Assembly (NCBI GenBank): GCA_029263635.1
Contig: JAJUFY010000054.1
Location: 1-10,765, forward strand
DNA length: 10,765 nucleotides
Origin: Ectothiorhodospiraceae bacterium
Lineage (GTDB): Bacteria > Pseudomonadota > Gammaproteobacteria > Nitrococcales > AK92
Reading direction: 5' to 3'
The stretch's first letter is position 1. Each line of letters begins with the position of its first letter. A model generated the notes under the pieces. The model made no database searches and was not told where the DNA came from. It saw only the letters and a list, made by a program, of their open reading frames with translations. The position numbers and the translations under genes are program-made. Positions 1-5,972 of the stretch are shown here, one piece after another.

Positions 1-1
1 G

Positions 2-49
2 GAAGGCAGCCAGACCACGCTGGGCGCCTACCATCGCCCCTGGCAGTAA
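2..49 (+). CDS. ubiU: C-terminal end of UbiU (U32 peptidase-like), partial
   Basis: Only the last 15 codons and a TAA stop are present, reading EGSQTTLGAYHRPWQ. The fragment is too short to identify alone. It is called UbiU because the next gene, 14 bases downstream on the same strand, is a clear UbiV, and the two are almost always adjacent with ubiU first. In the family, UbiU is an iron-sulfur U32 protein that works as a heterodimer with UbiV in oxygen-independent hydroxylation of the ubiquinone ring. The identity therefore rests on context. Confidence 0.6.
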   Translation, partial: EGSQTTLGAYHRPWQ

Positions 50-63
50 GAGGAGAAGGACGC

Positions 64-954
64 ATGCGCATCGCCATCGGCCCGGTTCTGTACTTCTGGC
101 CACGGGAGACGCTGGAAGCGTTCTACCAGACGATCGCCGCCAGCCCGGCCGAGATCGTCTACCTGGGCGAGACGGTCTGCTCCAAGCGCCGGTCGTTCCG
201 CCCGGACGACTGGATCGCGCTCGGCCGCGAACTGGCCGCAGCCGGCAAGGAAGTGGTGCTGTCGACGCTCACCCTGATCGAGTCGCGCGCCGAGCTGGGC
301 GTGGTCAAGCGCCTGTGCGGCAACGGCGAGTTCCGGGTGGAGGCGAACGACCTGTCGGCCGTGCAACTGCTCTCGGAGCAGGGACTGCCGTTCGTGGCCG
401 GACCGGCCATCAACGTCTACAACGCCCACACGCTGCGCGCCCTGCGCCGGCTGGGCCTGAGCCGCTGGGTGATGCCGTTCGAGCTGTCGCGCAACGATCT
501 TGCCGCCGTGCTGACCCAGGCCGGGGAGCTTGGCCAGCGCGAGGGGCTGGAGGTGGAGGTGATGGGCTATGGCCGGATTCCGCTCGCTTACTCGGCGCGC
601 TGCTTCACCGCCCGCCATCACAACCTGCCCAAGGACCAGTGCGAGCTGCGCTGCCTGAACGACCCGGAAGGCATCCCGCTGCGTACCCAGGAAGGCGAGC
701 CGTTCCTGACCATCAACGGCATCCAGACCCAGTCCGGCCGCGTCTACGACCTGTTGCCGCAGTGGCAGGACATGCAGGAACTGGGAGTGGACATCCTGCG
801 CATCAGCCCGCAGCCGACGGGCACCGCGGAGCGTGTGCAGGCGCTGCATGCGGCCATCCACCAGGGTCAGCCGCTGCCGGCCGTCGATCCGCTCGCCTGC
901 AACGGCTACTGGTTCGGCCAGCCCGGCATGGACTATCGCGCCGAGGCGGGCTAA
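64..954 (+). CDS. ubiV: UbiV, oxygen-independent ubiquinone hydroxylation protein (U32 family)
   Basis: This 296-residue protein belongs to the peptidase U32 family, close to E. coli UbiV (YhbV) in length and sequence. The four cysteines that bind the [4Fe-4S] cluster in UbiV are all present, at C39, C180, C193 and C197, with the C-X12-C-X3-C spacing of the family. Other family-like segments are the N-terminal GPVLYFWPRE, GPAINVYNAHTL near residue 113, and LRISPQPTG near the C-terminus. UbiV pairs with UbiU to hydroxylate ubiquinone precursors without O2; prephenate is the reported oxygen donor. The ATG follows a strong purine-rich site (GAGGAGAAGG), 14 bases after the preceding stop, so the gene is probably co-transcribed with ubiU. 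Its promoter lies outside the window. Confidence 0.93.
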   Translation: MRIAIGPVLYFWPRETLEAFYQTIAASPAEIVYLGETVCSKRRSFRPDDWIALGRELAAAGKEVVLSTLTLIESRAELGVVKRLCGNGEFRVEANDLSAVQLLSEQGLPFVAGPAINVYNAHTLRALRRLGLSRWVMPFELSRNDLAAVLTQAGELGQREGLEVEVMGYGRIPLAYSARCFTARHHNLPKDQCELRCLNDPEGIPLRTQEGEPFLTINGIQTQSGRVYDLLPQWQDMQELGVDILRISPQPTGTAERVQALHAAIHQGQPLPAVDPLACNGYWFGQPGMDYRAEAG

Positions 955-1035
955 CGAATTTAAGCGGCGACCTTCTGCAGGTGCGCCATCCTGGCCGCGC
1001 CTGTCTTCAGCAAACAGGCCGGAGCCCGGCTTCGC

Positions 1036-1518
1036 TCAGGCCGCTGCCAGTTCGCCGGCGCGCGCGAGCAGCCAGCGCAGCGGCGGCGGCAGCGCCTCCC
1101 ACTCCAGGCTGTCGAGCAGGTTCTTGGCCTGCAGGCCGAACTCGACGTCGCCCTCGATGACCAGCCGCCGCTGGAAGAACAATGTATCCGGGTCCTCGCG
1201 CCGGCTCGCCAGCAGCACCAGATCGCGTGTCTTGCCGGCAATGGTCGCCTCCGCCGGGAGCCGGGGGTCGAGCACGCGCAGCCGGCCGTGCTCGCGGCTG
1301 ATCAGCCAGGCCAGCTCCAGGTCGGTGACCCGCACGCACAGGCGGCGGCCGTCCAGGAAATCGAGATCGCCGGCATCGTTCAAGCTCGCCAGGCTGCGCC
1401 GCAGCAGCTGCTCCAGCATCAGAGCGGTCAGCGGCGGCGGCACCAGCCGCAGCGGCAGCCGCACCAGGCTCGTCACCGGCGGTATGACGTTGCGTGACTT
1501 GCGATGGTAAGCGGACAT
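1036..1518 (-). CDS. ubiT: UbiT, SCP2-domain ubiquinone biosynthesis accessory factor
   Basis: This 160-residue protein has the sterol carrier protein 2 (SCP2) fold signature of UbiT (YhbT). After a basic, proline-rich N-terminus comes the SCP2 region, roughly residues 30–140, with LEQLLRRSL, the DLDFLDGRRLCVRV strand and the DTLFFQRRLVIEGDVE segment seen in the family. UbiT binds isoprenoid lipid intermediates and is needed with UbiU and UbiV for ubiquinone synthesis under anoxia. The gene converges with ubiV across an 81-base gap, unlike E. coli, where ubiT is divergent from ubiUV. The start is preceded by AAGGTGT on the minus strand at normal distance. An FNR-type box sits about 41 bases upstream of the predicted transcription start, which fits the known FNR control of ubiT in E. 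coli. Confidence 0.9.
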   Translation of the reverse strand: MSAYHRKSRNVIPPVTSLVRLPLRLVPPPLTALMLEQLLRRSLASLNDAGDLDFLDGRRLCVRVTDLELAWLISREHGRLRVLDPRLPAEATIAGKTRDLVLLASRREDPDTLFFQRRLVIEGDVEFGLQAKNLLDSLEWEALPPPLRWLLARAGELAAA

Positions 1519-1547
1519 CGGACACCTTATGGATGACGAATGGGTGC

Positions 1548-1588
1548 AGAATAGCCCGCTGCGGCCGCCTGTCCTTGTCCTGGATCAA
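1548..1588 (-). promoter_or_regulatory. FNR/ANR-type box and -10 element of the ubiT promoter
   Basis: The 14-mer TTGTCCTGGATCAA (1575–1588) matches the FNR/ANR consensus TTGAT-N4-ATCAA at 8 of the 10 defined bases. Reading toward ubiT, a TATTCT -10-like hexamer lies at 1553–1548. With transcription starting at 1541 or 1540, the box is centred at -40.5 or -41.5, the class II activator position. This leaves a leader of about 22 bases before the ubiT start codon. Toward moaB the matching -10 position (1611–1616, CAGGGT) is poor, so ubiT is the likelier target. Confidence 0.65.
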
Positions 1589-1642
1589 GCGCAGGCGCTG
1601 CTGCAGCTGGCAGGGTAGGGGTGTCAACCGAGCGAGGTAGCC

Positions 1643-2164
1643 ATGTCGAAGGCCAAAGAATTCCAGCCGCTGCGCATTGCGGTCCTGACCGTTTCCGACA
1701 GCCGGACGCCGGAAACCGACACCTCCGGCCAGTTCCTGGCCGATGCTCTCGGCGCGGCAGGGCATCAGCTCGCCGACCGCGCGCTGCTGCGCGACGATAA
1801 ATACGTGGTACGGGCCAAGGTCGCCGCCTGGATCGCTGATCCATCGGTGCAGGTGGTGCTGATCACCGGCGGCACCGGCGTCACCGGCCGCGACGTCTCC
1901 CCCGAAGCGGTACGGCCCCTGCTGGACAAGCACATCGACGGCTTCGGCGAGCTGTTCCGCATCCTCTCCTACGAGGAAATCGGCAGCTCCACCATCCAGT
2001 CGCGCGCTTTCGCCGGCCTGGCCAATAACACGCTGGTGTTCGGCCTGCCCGGTTCTACCGGCGCCTGCCGCACCGCCTGGGACAGGATCCTGCGCGATCA
2101 GCTCGACAGCCGCCACGGTCCCTGCAACTTCGCCACCCTGCTGCCGCGGCTGTCGGAACAGTAG
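1643..2164 (+). CDS. moaB: MoaB/MogA-type molybdenum cofactor biosynthesis protein
   Basis: This 173-residue protein belongs to the MoaB/MogA family. Visible motifs are VLTVSDSRTPETDTSG near the N-terminus, the molybdopterin-binding loop ITGGTGVTGRD at residues 74–84, FGELFRILSYEEIGSSTIQSRA, the FGLPGSTGACRTAW segment and the C-terminal GPCNF. All are arranged as in E. coli MoaB. Family members adenylylate molybdopterin before molybdate insertion. In organisms with a separate MogA the role of MoaB is less clear, so activity here is inferred. GAGGTAG precedes the ATG at good spacing. The gene is divergent from ubiT and shares a 124-base regulatory gap with it. Moco is needed by anaerobic enzymes such as nitrate reductase, which suits the neighbouring FNR-type site. 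Confidence 0.9.
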   Translation: MSKAKEFQPLRIAVLTVSDSRTPETDTSGQFLADALGAAGHQLADRALLRDDKYVVRAKVAAWIADPSVQVVLITGGTGVTGRDVSPEAVRPLLDKHIDGFGELFRILSYEEIGSSTIQSRAFAGLANNTLVFGLPGSTGACRTAWDRILRDQLDSRHGPCNFATLLPRLSEQ

Positions 2165-2194
2165 GGCGCTCGCGCCGGATATTGCCGGGCCGGC

Positions 2195-2866
2195 CTATTC
2201 GAGCACCAGCAATCGCCGCAGCCAGGCCGCGATGTCGCGGATCTCGGGCAGGCTGACGCTGTGCTCGATCGGATAATCGTGCCACTCGACCGGCTGGCCG
2301 AGGCTGCGCAGATAATCGCGGGAACGGCTGCCGGCCCGGTAGGGCACGATCTGGTCGTAACGGCCGTGGGCCATGAAGATGGCGGTCGTGGCATTGGCAC
2401 TGCTGCGCTCGGCAGCCAGCCGCTCCGCTGCGGGCAGATAGGTGGACAGCGCCATGATGCCGGCCAGCGGCTGGCGGTGGCGCAGGCCGGTATGCAGCGC
2501 GATGGCCCCGCCCTGGGAGAAACCGGCCAGGACGATGCGCCGAGCTGCGACCCCGCGCTCGTGCTCGCGGGCGATCAGCCGCTCCACATGCTGCCGGCTG
2601 TCTTCCAGCCCGGCATCGTCGTCGACGAATTCCCCGCCGAGACTGCTGATGTCATACCAGGCCCGCATCGGCAGCCCGCCGTTGACCGTCACCGGCCGGA
2701 CCGGCGCATGCGGGAACACGAAGCGCACCGTCTCCGGCAATCCGAGCTCGGGCACCACCGGCACGAAGTCGGAGCCGTCCGCCCCCAGGCCGTGCAGCCA
2801 GATCACGGATGCCAGCGCCCGATCGCGGGGACCGACTTCCAGGGCCTCCAAAAGCGGTGTGTCCAT
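2195..2866 (-). CDS. Alpha/beta-hydrolase carboxylesterase (phospholipase/carboxylesterase family)
   Basis: This 223-residue cytoplasmic esterase has the Abhydrolase_2 (acyl-protein thioesterase / carboxylesterase II) architecture. The oxyanion segment WLHGLGADGSDF starts at residue 23 and the nucleophile elbow GFSQGG places the catalytic serine at S117. The acid is D171 in AHGRYDQIVP and the base is H202 in YPIEHSVSLPE. These form a complete Ser-Asp-His triad at normal spacing. There is no signal peptide. It resembles Pseudomonas EstB-type carboxylesterases; the natural substrate cannot be read from sequence. GAGGGGG lies just upstream of the ATG. The gene converges with moaB across 30 bases and is divergent from the candidate small RNA. 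Confidence 0.88.
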   Translation of the reverse strand: MDTPLLEALEVGPRDRALASVIWLHGLGADGSDFVPVVPELGLPETVRFVFPHAPVRPVTVNGGLPMRAWYDISSLGGEFVDDDAGLEDSRQHVERLIAREHERGVAARRIVLAGFSQGGAIALHTGLRHRQPLAGIMALSTYLPAAERLAAERSSANATTAIFMAHGRYDQIVPYRAGSRSRDYLRSLGQPVEWHDYPIEHSVSLPEIRDIAAWLRRLLVLE

Positions 2867-2930
2867 GCGTAACCCCCTCGTTGCTGGCGCCGGCCGACTG
2901 CGCCGGCTCCGCGGTTATCGATGGCAAGCG

Positions 2931-2972
2931 TTGACCTGGGTCAAGGCAGGGCTGCGCTGCAATGGGGATACT
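2931..2972 (+). promoter_or_regulatory. Palindromic FNR/ANR/DNR-type box with a class II -10 element
   Basis: TTGACCTGGGTCAA (2931–2944) has perfectly inverted TTGAC/GTCAA arms and matches TTGAT-N4-ATCAA at 8 of 10 defined bases. It is identical at 12 of 14 positions to the box upstream of ubiT. A GATACT hexamer, 4 of 6 to TATAAT, lies at 2967–2972. This predicts a start near 2979 and centres the box at -41.5, the standard class II activator distance. The nearest downstream protein start is 147 bases past the predicted start, leaving room for a short RNA. In the opposite direction TTGACC (2944–2939) and GATAAC (2919–2914) are 19 bases apart and form only a weak sigma70-like pair toward the esterase gene. 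Confidence 0.6.
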
Positions 2973-2978
2973 GCAGGC

Positions 2979-3045
2979 CGCATCGTCATGATGCACTTTC
3001 CTCCCGCTCCTGCCGACCGCACCCCTGCCGGTCGGCAGGCTTTCT
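2979..3045 (+). ncRNA. Candidate FNR-type-regulated small RNA with anti-Shine-Dalgarno stretch
   Basis: This is a predicted transcript of about 67 nt with no protein-coding reading. From its 5' end it contains a hairpin with GCATC/GATGC arms (2980–2984 and 2990–2994, 5-base loop). Next comes an apparently single-stranded pyrimidine-rich stretch ACTTTCCTCCCGCT (2995–3008), whose TTCCTCC is the complement of GGAGGAA. It ends with a 10-bp perfect terminator-like hairpin and CTTTCT. An activator box and -10 element sit at the right distance upstream. The layout resembles Hfq-type bacterial sRNAs such as FNR-induced FnrS, but I recognise no known family in the sequence. The alternative is an attenuated 5' leader of the GH15 gene. 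Transcription itself is inferred. Confidence 0.45.
3009..3045 (+). terminator. Probable rho-independent terminator
   Basis: CCTGCCGACC (3009–3018) and GGTCGGCAGG (3030–3039) form a perfect 10-bp GC-rich stem around an 11-base loop, followed by CTTTCT (3040–3045). The U-tract is short and interrupted, so termination may be partial. The hairpin lies 81 bases before the GH15 start codon and well past the esterase start, so it does not end either neighbouring gene. That placement supports a separate short transcript or an attenuator. Confidence 0.55.
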
Positions 3046-3125
3046 AGCGGAACGACTTCCCATTCGCCCGCGCTGCCCATACGGAATAGCAAGCAACCCA
3101 CTGGCAGTGACGAGCGTTCAGCACC

Positions 3126-4916
3126 TTGAACAATCTCGACCTCGGCCTGATCGGCAACGGTACCTATGCCGCCCTGATCGATCGGCAGGCACAGGTGGTC
3201 TGGGCCTGCATGCCCCGCTTCGACGGCGATCCGGTGTTCTGCGCGCTACTGCGCGGCGACAGCAATCCGGAAACCGAGTTCGGCCTGTGGGCCATCGATC
3301 TGCTCGACTTCCATCACAGCGAGCAAGAGTATTTCACGAATACCGCGATCCTGATCACCACCATGTACGACAGTCACGGTGGCGCGGTCGAGGTCACCGA
3401 TTTCGCCCCGCACTTCACCCATTACGGCCGCACCTTCCGGCCCATGACCATGGTCCGCCGGCTGCGGCCGCTAAGCGGCGCGCCGCGGGTCCGGGTGCGG
3501 ATGCGCCCGGCATACGAGCACGGTGCGGTCCGGCCCAGCGTGACGCACGGCAGCAACCATATCCGCTACGTAGGGCCGGATCAGGTGCTGAGGCTCTATA
3601 CCGACGGCTCGGCAACGGCCATCCTCGACGAGACGCCGTTCGTGCTCGAAGACGAGATGACCATGATCCTCGGCCCGGACGAGACCATCACTGCGCCCAT
3701 CCCCGACACCGGACGCCGCATGTTCAACGAAACCCGCGACTCCTGGCAGGAGTGGTCGCGTTCGCTGGCCATTCCGTACGAATGGCAGAGCGCCGTCATC
3801 CGGGCCGCCATCACGCTCAAGCTCAACGCCTACGAGGACACCGGCGCCATCATCGCCGCCGTCACTACCTCCATCCCGGAACATGCGGACAGCGGCCGCA
3901 ACTGGGATTACCGCTACTGCTGGCTGCGCGACGCCTATTTCGTGGTCAGCGCCCTCAACCGCCTGGGGGCGACCAAGACCATGGAGGACTACCTGCGCTA
4001 CATCATCAACGTCGCCGCCGATTCGCGGGACGGCGTGCTGCGGCCGGTCTACCGCATCAACGGCCGGAGCGATCTGCACGAATATGTGGTCAAGAGCCTC
4101 CCGGGCTATCGCGGCATGGGCCCGGTACGGATCGGCAACCAGGCCTACGAGCAGATCCAGCACGACGTTTACGGCTCCACCGTGCAGGCGGCGGCGCACA
4201 TGTTCTTCGATCAGCGGGTCCGCCGGCCCGGCGACGAGGCGCTGTTCCGGCGGCTGGAAGCCCTGGGCGAGCGGGCGACGCAGTTCTACGATCAGCCGGA
4301 CGCAGGGCTGTGGGAATTCCGCGGCATCTCCCGGGTGCATACCTTCTCGGCGGTGATGTGCTGGGTGGCGTGCAAGACGCTGGCCAAGATCGCCAACCGG
4401 CTGGGACTGGAAGAGCGTACCGCCTACTGGGCCCGGCATGCGCTGACCATCGCCAAGACCATCGAGGAGCGGGCCTGGAACCCGCAGCGGCAGGCCTTCA
4501 TGGGCAGTTTCGGCGGCAGCGAGCTGGACGCCAGCCTGCTGCTGCTCGCCGAACTCGGCTTCCTGCGTCCCGACGATCCGCGTTTCGCCTCCACCGTGGC
4601 CGCCATCGAGCAGGAGCTGCGTCGCGGCGATTTCATCTTCCGCTACGTGGTGGAAGACGATTTCGGCGAACCGGCCAACGCCTTCACCACCTGCACCTTC
4701 TGGTACATCGATGCCCTGGCCATGCTCGGCCGGCGCGAAGAGGCACGGGCGATCTTCGAGAACCTGCTGGCCTGCCGCAACCATCTCGGCCTGCTGTCGG
4801 AGGATATCGACCCGCACAACCGCGAACTGTGGGGCAATTTCCCGCAGACCTACTGCATGGTCGGCCTGATCAACTCGGCGATGCGGCTCAGCAAGCCCTG
4901 GGAACAGGCCTATTGA
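3126..4916 (+). CDS. Glycoside hydrolase family 15 protein (glucoamylase/trehalase-like)
   Basis: This 596-residue GH15 enzyme has a trehalase-like N-terminal domain starting at LGLIGNGTYAALID with PRFDGDPVF, followed by the catalytic (alpha/alpha)6 barrel. The GH15 signature DYRYCWLRDA is at residues 261–270. The likely general acid is E397 in GLWEFR and the likely general base is E559 in LLSEDID, just before the conserved GNFPQTY. No signal peptide is seen, so it probably acts in the cytoplasm on an alpha-glucan, maltooligosaccharide or trehalose; sequence alone does not decide which. The start must be TTG at 3126: an in-frame TGA lies at 3108–3110 and the next ATG would remove 28 residues of the conserved N-terminus. 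No good ribosome binding site precedes it, suggesting weak or controlled translation. It converges with the next gene, leaving 3 bases. Confidence 0.87.
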   Translation: MNNLDLGLIGNGTYAALIDRQAQVVWACMPRFDGDPVFCALLRGDSNPETEFGLWAIDLLDFHHSEQEYFTNTAILITTMYDSHGGAVEVTDFAPHFTHYGRTFRPMTMVRRLRPLSGAPRVRVRMRPAYEHGAVRPSVTHGSNHIRYVGPDQVLRLYTDGSATAILDETPFVLEDEMTMILGPDETITAPIPDTGRRMFNETRDSWQEWSRSLAIPYEWQSAVIRAAITLKLNAYEDTGAIIAAVTTSIPEHADSGRNWDYRYCWLRDAYFVVSALNRLGATKTMEDYLRYIINVAADSRDGVLRPVYRINGRSDLHEYVVKSLPGYRGMGPVRIGNQAYEQIQHDVYGSTVQAAAHMFFDQRVRRPGDEALFRRLEALGERATQFYDQPDAGLWEFRGISRVHTFSAVMCWVACKTLAKIANRLGLEERTAYWARHALTIAKTIEERAWNPQRQAFMGSFGGSELDASLLLLAELGFLRPDDPRFASTVAAIEQELRRGDFIFRYVVEDDFGEPANAFTTCTFWYIDALAMLGRREEARAIFENLLACRNHLGLLSEDIDPHNRELWGNFPQTYCMVGLINSAMRLSKPWEQAY

Positions 4917-4919
4917 AGC

Positions 4920-5729
4920 CTATTGCACCTGCAGTCGGCCCGGCGCCGCCGGCCGCGGAGCCGCACGCACCGGCAGGCCGATGAAATCGGTGGCGAGGGT
5001 GATGGCGTCGTAGGCGAACCGGCGTTCCGCCGGCAGGGCCTGCGGCAGCACCCCCAGATCCATGCGCAGGCCCTGCCGCCAGCGCCCGCTGTCGATCAGG
5101 TCGCTGCCGCTGAGTTCGTAGTCGGGATGCTCGACATCGTCGTTGTCTATCCAGATCCGCAACCGGTCCTGTTCGCCGTGATCCTCCACGCCGAACTCGA
5201 TGGCGTACCAGCGCCCGGCGGCGAGCAGCCTGCCCTGTAGCGGCCGATGCCGTCGGCCGTCGGCCGTTTCCAGCTCGAAGGTGCCGAACAGGCCCCGGCG
5301 GTCGGTGAGCCGGAACCAGCCGGTCAGCAGGGGTTCGCCGTTGCCATCGGCGATCACCGGCAACTGCAGCGCGAACGGCACACCGTCCGGCTGCCAGTAC
5401 GATCCCGGCGCAGAACCGAACCTGACATAGCCTGCCCAGTGCAGCCGCCCGCCAAGCGCCGAGGCGTCGTCCAGGATCAGCCGGTGGCCGACCGGACCCG
5501 GCTGCGGCCCTACGGGCAGCTGGATCTCCCAGACCCGGCCACGCTGCGCACCGGCGTCGACCAGCCGGCCAACCGCCGTGCCGCCCGCAGGCTGCTGGCC
5601 GTCGAAGCCGAACGGCGGCTCGCCGCGCTCGAATTCCTCCTGGAAAATCACGTCCGCATGCCCCAAAGACATTCCCAGCAGGGCGGCGAAGGCCATTGCG
5701 ACGACTGTACCGTACTTGCCGTGGGACAT
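4920..5729 (-). CDS. Secreted protein of unknown function, probable jelly-roll/lectin-like fold
   Basis: This 269-residue protein has a clear signal peptide: a short basic start, a hydrophobic stretch VVAMAFAALLGMSL, and a G-H-A cleavage site after residue 25, leaving DVIFQEEFE as the mature N-terminus. The mature part is rich in alternating aromatic and hydrophobic strands, such as GRLHWAGYVRFG, GRWYAIEFGVED and DRLRIWIDNDD. These resemble concanavalin A-like or polysaccharide-lyase-like beta-sandwich proteins, but no catalytic residues can be named. No lipobox and no C-terminal anchor are seen, so a periplasmic or extracellular location is inferred. The ATG follows GGAGAAG on the minus strand. 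It converges with the GH15 gene and is divergent from lptM. A carbohydrate-related role is only a guess from fold and neighbour. Confidence 0.75.
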   Translation of the reverse strand: MSHGKYGTVVAMAFAALLGMSLGHADVIFQEEFERGEPPFGFDGQQPAGGTAVGRLVDAGAQRGRVWEIQLPVGPQPGPVGHRLILDDASALGGRLHWAGYVRFGSAPGSYWQPDGVPFALQLPVIADGNGEPLLTGWFRLTDRRGLFGTFELETADGRRHRPLQGRLLAAGRWYAIEFGVEDHGEQDRLRIWIDNDDVEHPDYELSGSDLIDSGRWRQGLRMDLGVLPQALPAERRFAYDAITLATDFIGLPVRAAPRPAAPGRLQVQ

Positions 5730-5778
5730 GATTTTCTTCTCCAGATCCTTGTGGGCAGCGGCGCTGCATTCCTTCGTG

Positions 5779-5805
5779 TTGCCGGTGGCTAGCTACCGTT
5801 ATAAT
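5779..5805 (+). promoter_or_regulatory. Sigma70-type promoter of lptM–lysA
   Basis: A perfect -10 hexamer TATAAT lies at 5800–5805. A -35-like TTGCCG (4 of 6 to TTGACA) lies at 5779–5784 with a short 15-base spacer; the alternative TGTTGC at 5777–5782 gives 17 bases. Transcription would start near 5812, about 19 bases before the lptM start codon, so the leader is just long enough for the GGGAGA ribosome binding site. Confidence 0.65.
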
Positions 5806-5830
5806 GCCTGCTCCGCCTGGGGAGACCGCA

Positions 5831-5956
5831 ATGCCGAATCGCCTGGCCATCGTCCTTGCCGCCGCCGTGCTGGCGGCTGCCGCACTCAGCGGCTGCGGGC
5901 AGAAAGGCCCGCTGCAACTACCATCTCAACCCGCCGGGCAGCCCCCGGCCCGCTAA
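5831..5956 (+). CDS. lptM: LptM (YifL-family) small outer-membrane lipoprotein
   Basis: This 41-residue lipoprotein is easy to overlook because of its length. A hydrophobic signal peptide rich in Ala and Leu ends in the lipobox L-S-G-C with the lipidated cysteine at C22. The mature part begins CGQKGPLQLP, the hallmark CGxKGPL motif of LptM/YifL. In E. coli, LptM associates with the LptD–LptE lipopolysaccharide translocon and helps its maturation. GGGAGA precedes the ATG, and a TATAAT promoter lies just upstream. The gene ends 16 bases before lysA, the usual neighbour of this lipoprotein in proteobacteria, which confirms the call. Confidence 0.93.
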   Translation: MPNRLAIVLAAAVLAAAALSGCGQKGPLQLPSQPAGQPPAR

Positions 5957-5972
5957 ACCTACTGGAGCGCCC

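Noticed and set aside
999..1019. Hairpin GCCTGT/ACAGGC between the convergent ubiV and ubiT genes as a bidirectional terminator.
   Set aside because: The stem is only 6 bp with a 9-base loop and no T-run on either side.
2165..2194. GC-rich inverted repeats between moaB and the esterase gene as a shared terminator.
   Set aside because: The arms GGCGC/GCGCC leave a 2-base loop and no T-run follows.
5856..5972. N-terminal extension of lysA to an upstream in-frame start at 5856.
   Set aside because: It would overlap lptM in another frame, adds non-family residues, and the ATG at 5973 has its own ribosome binding site.
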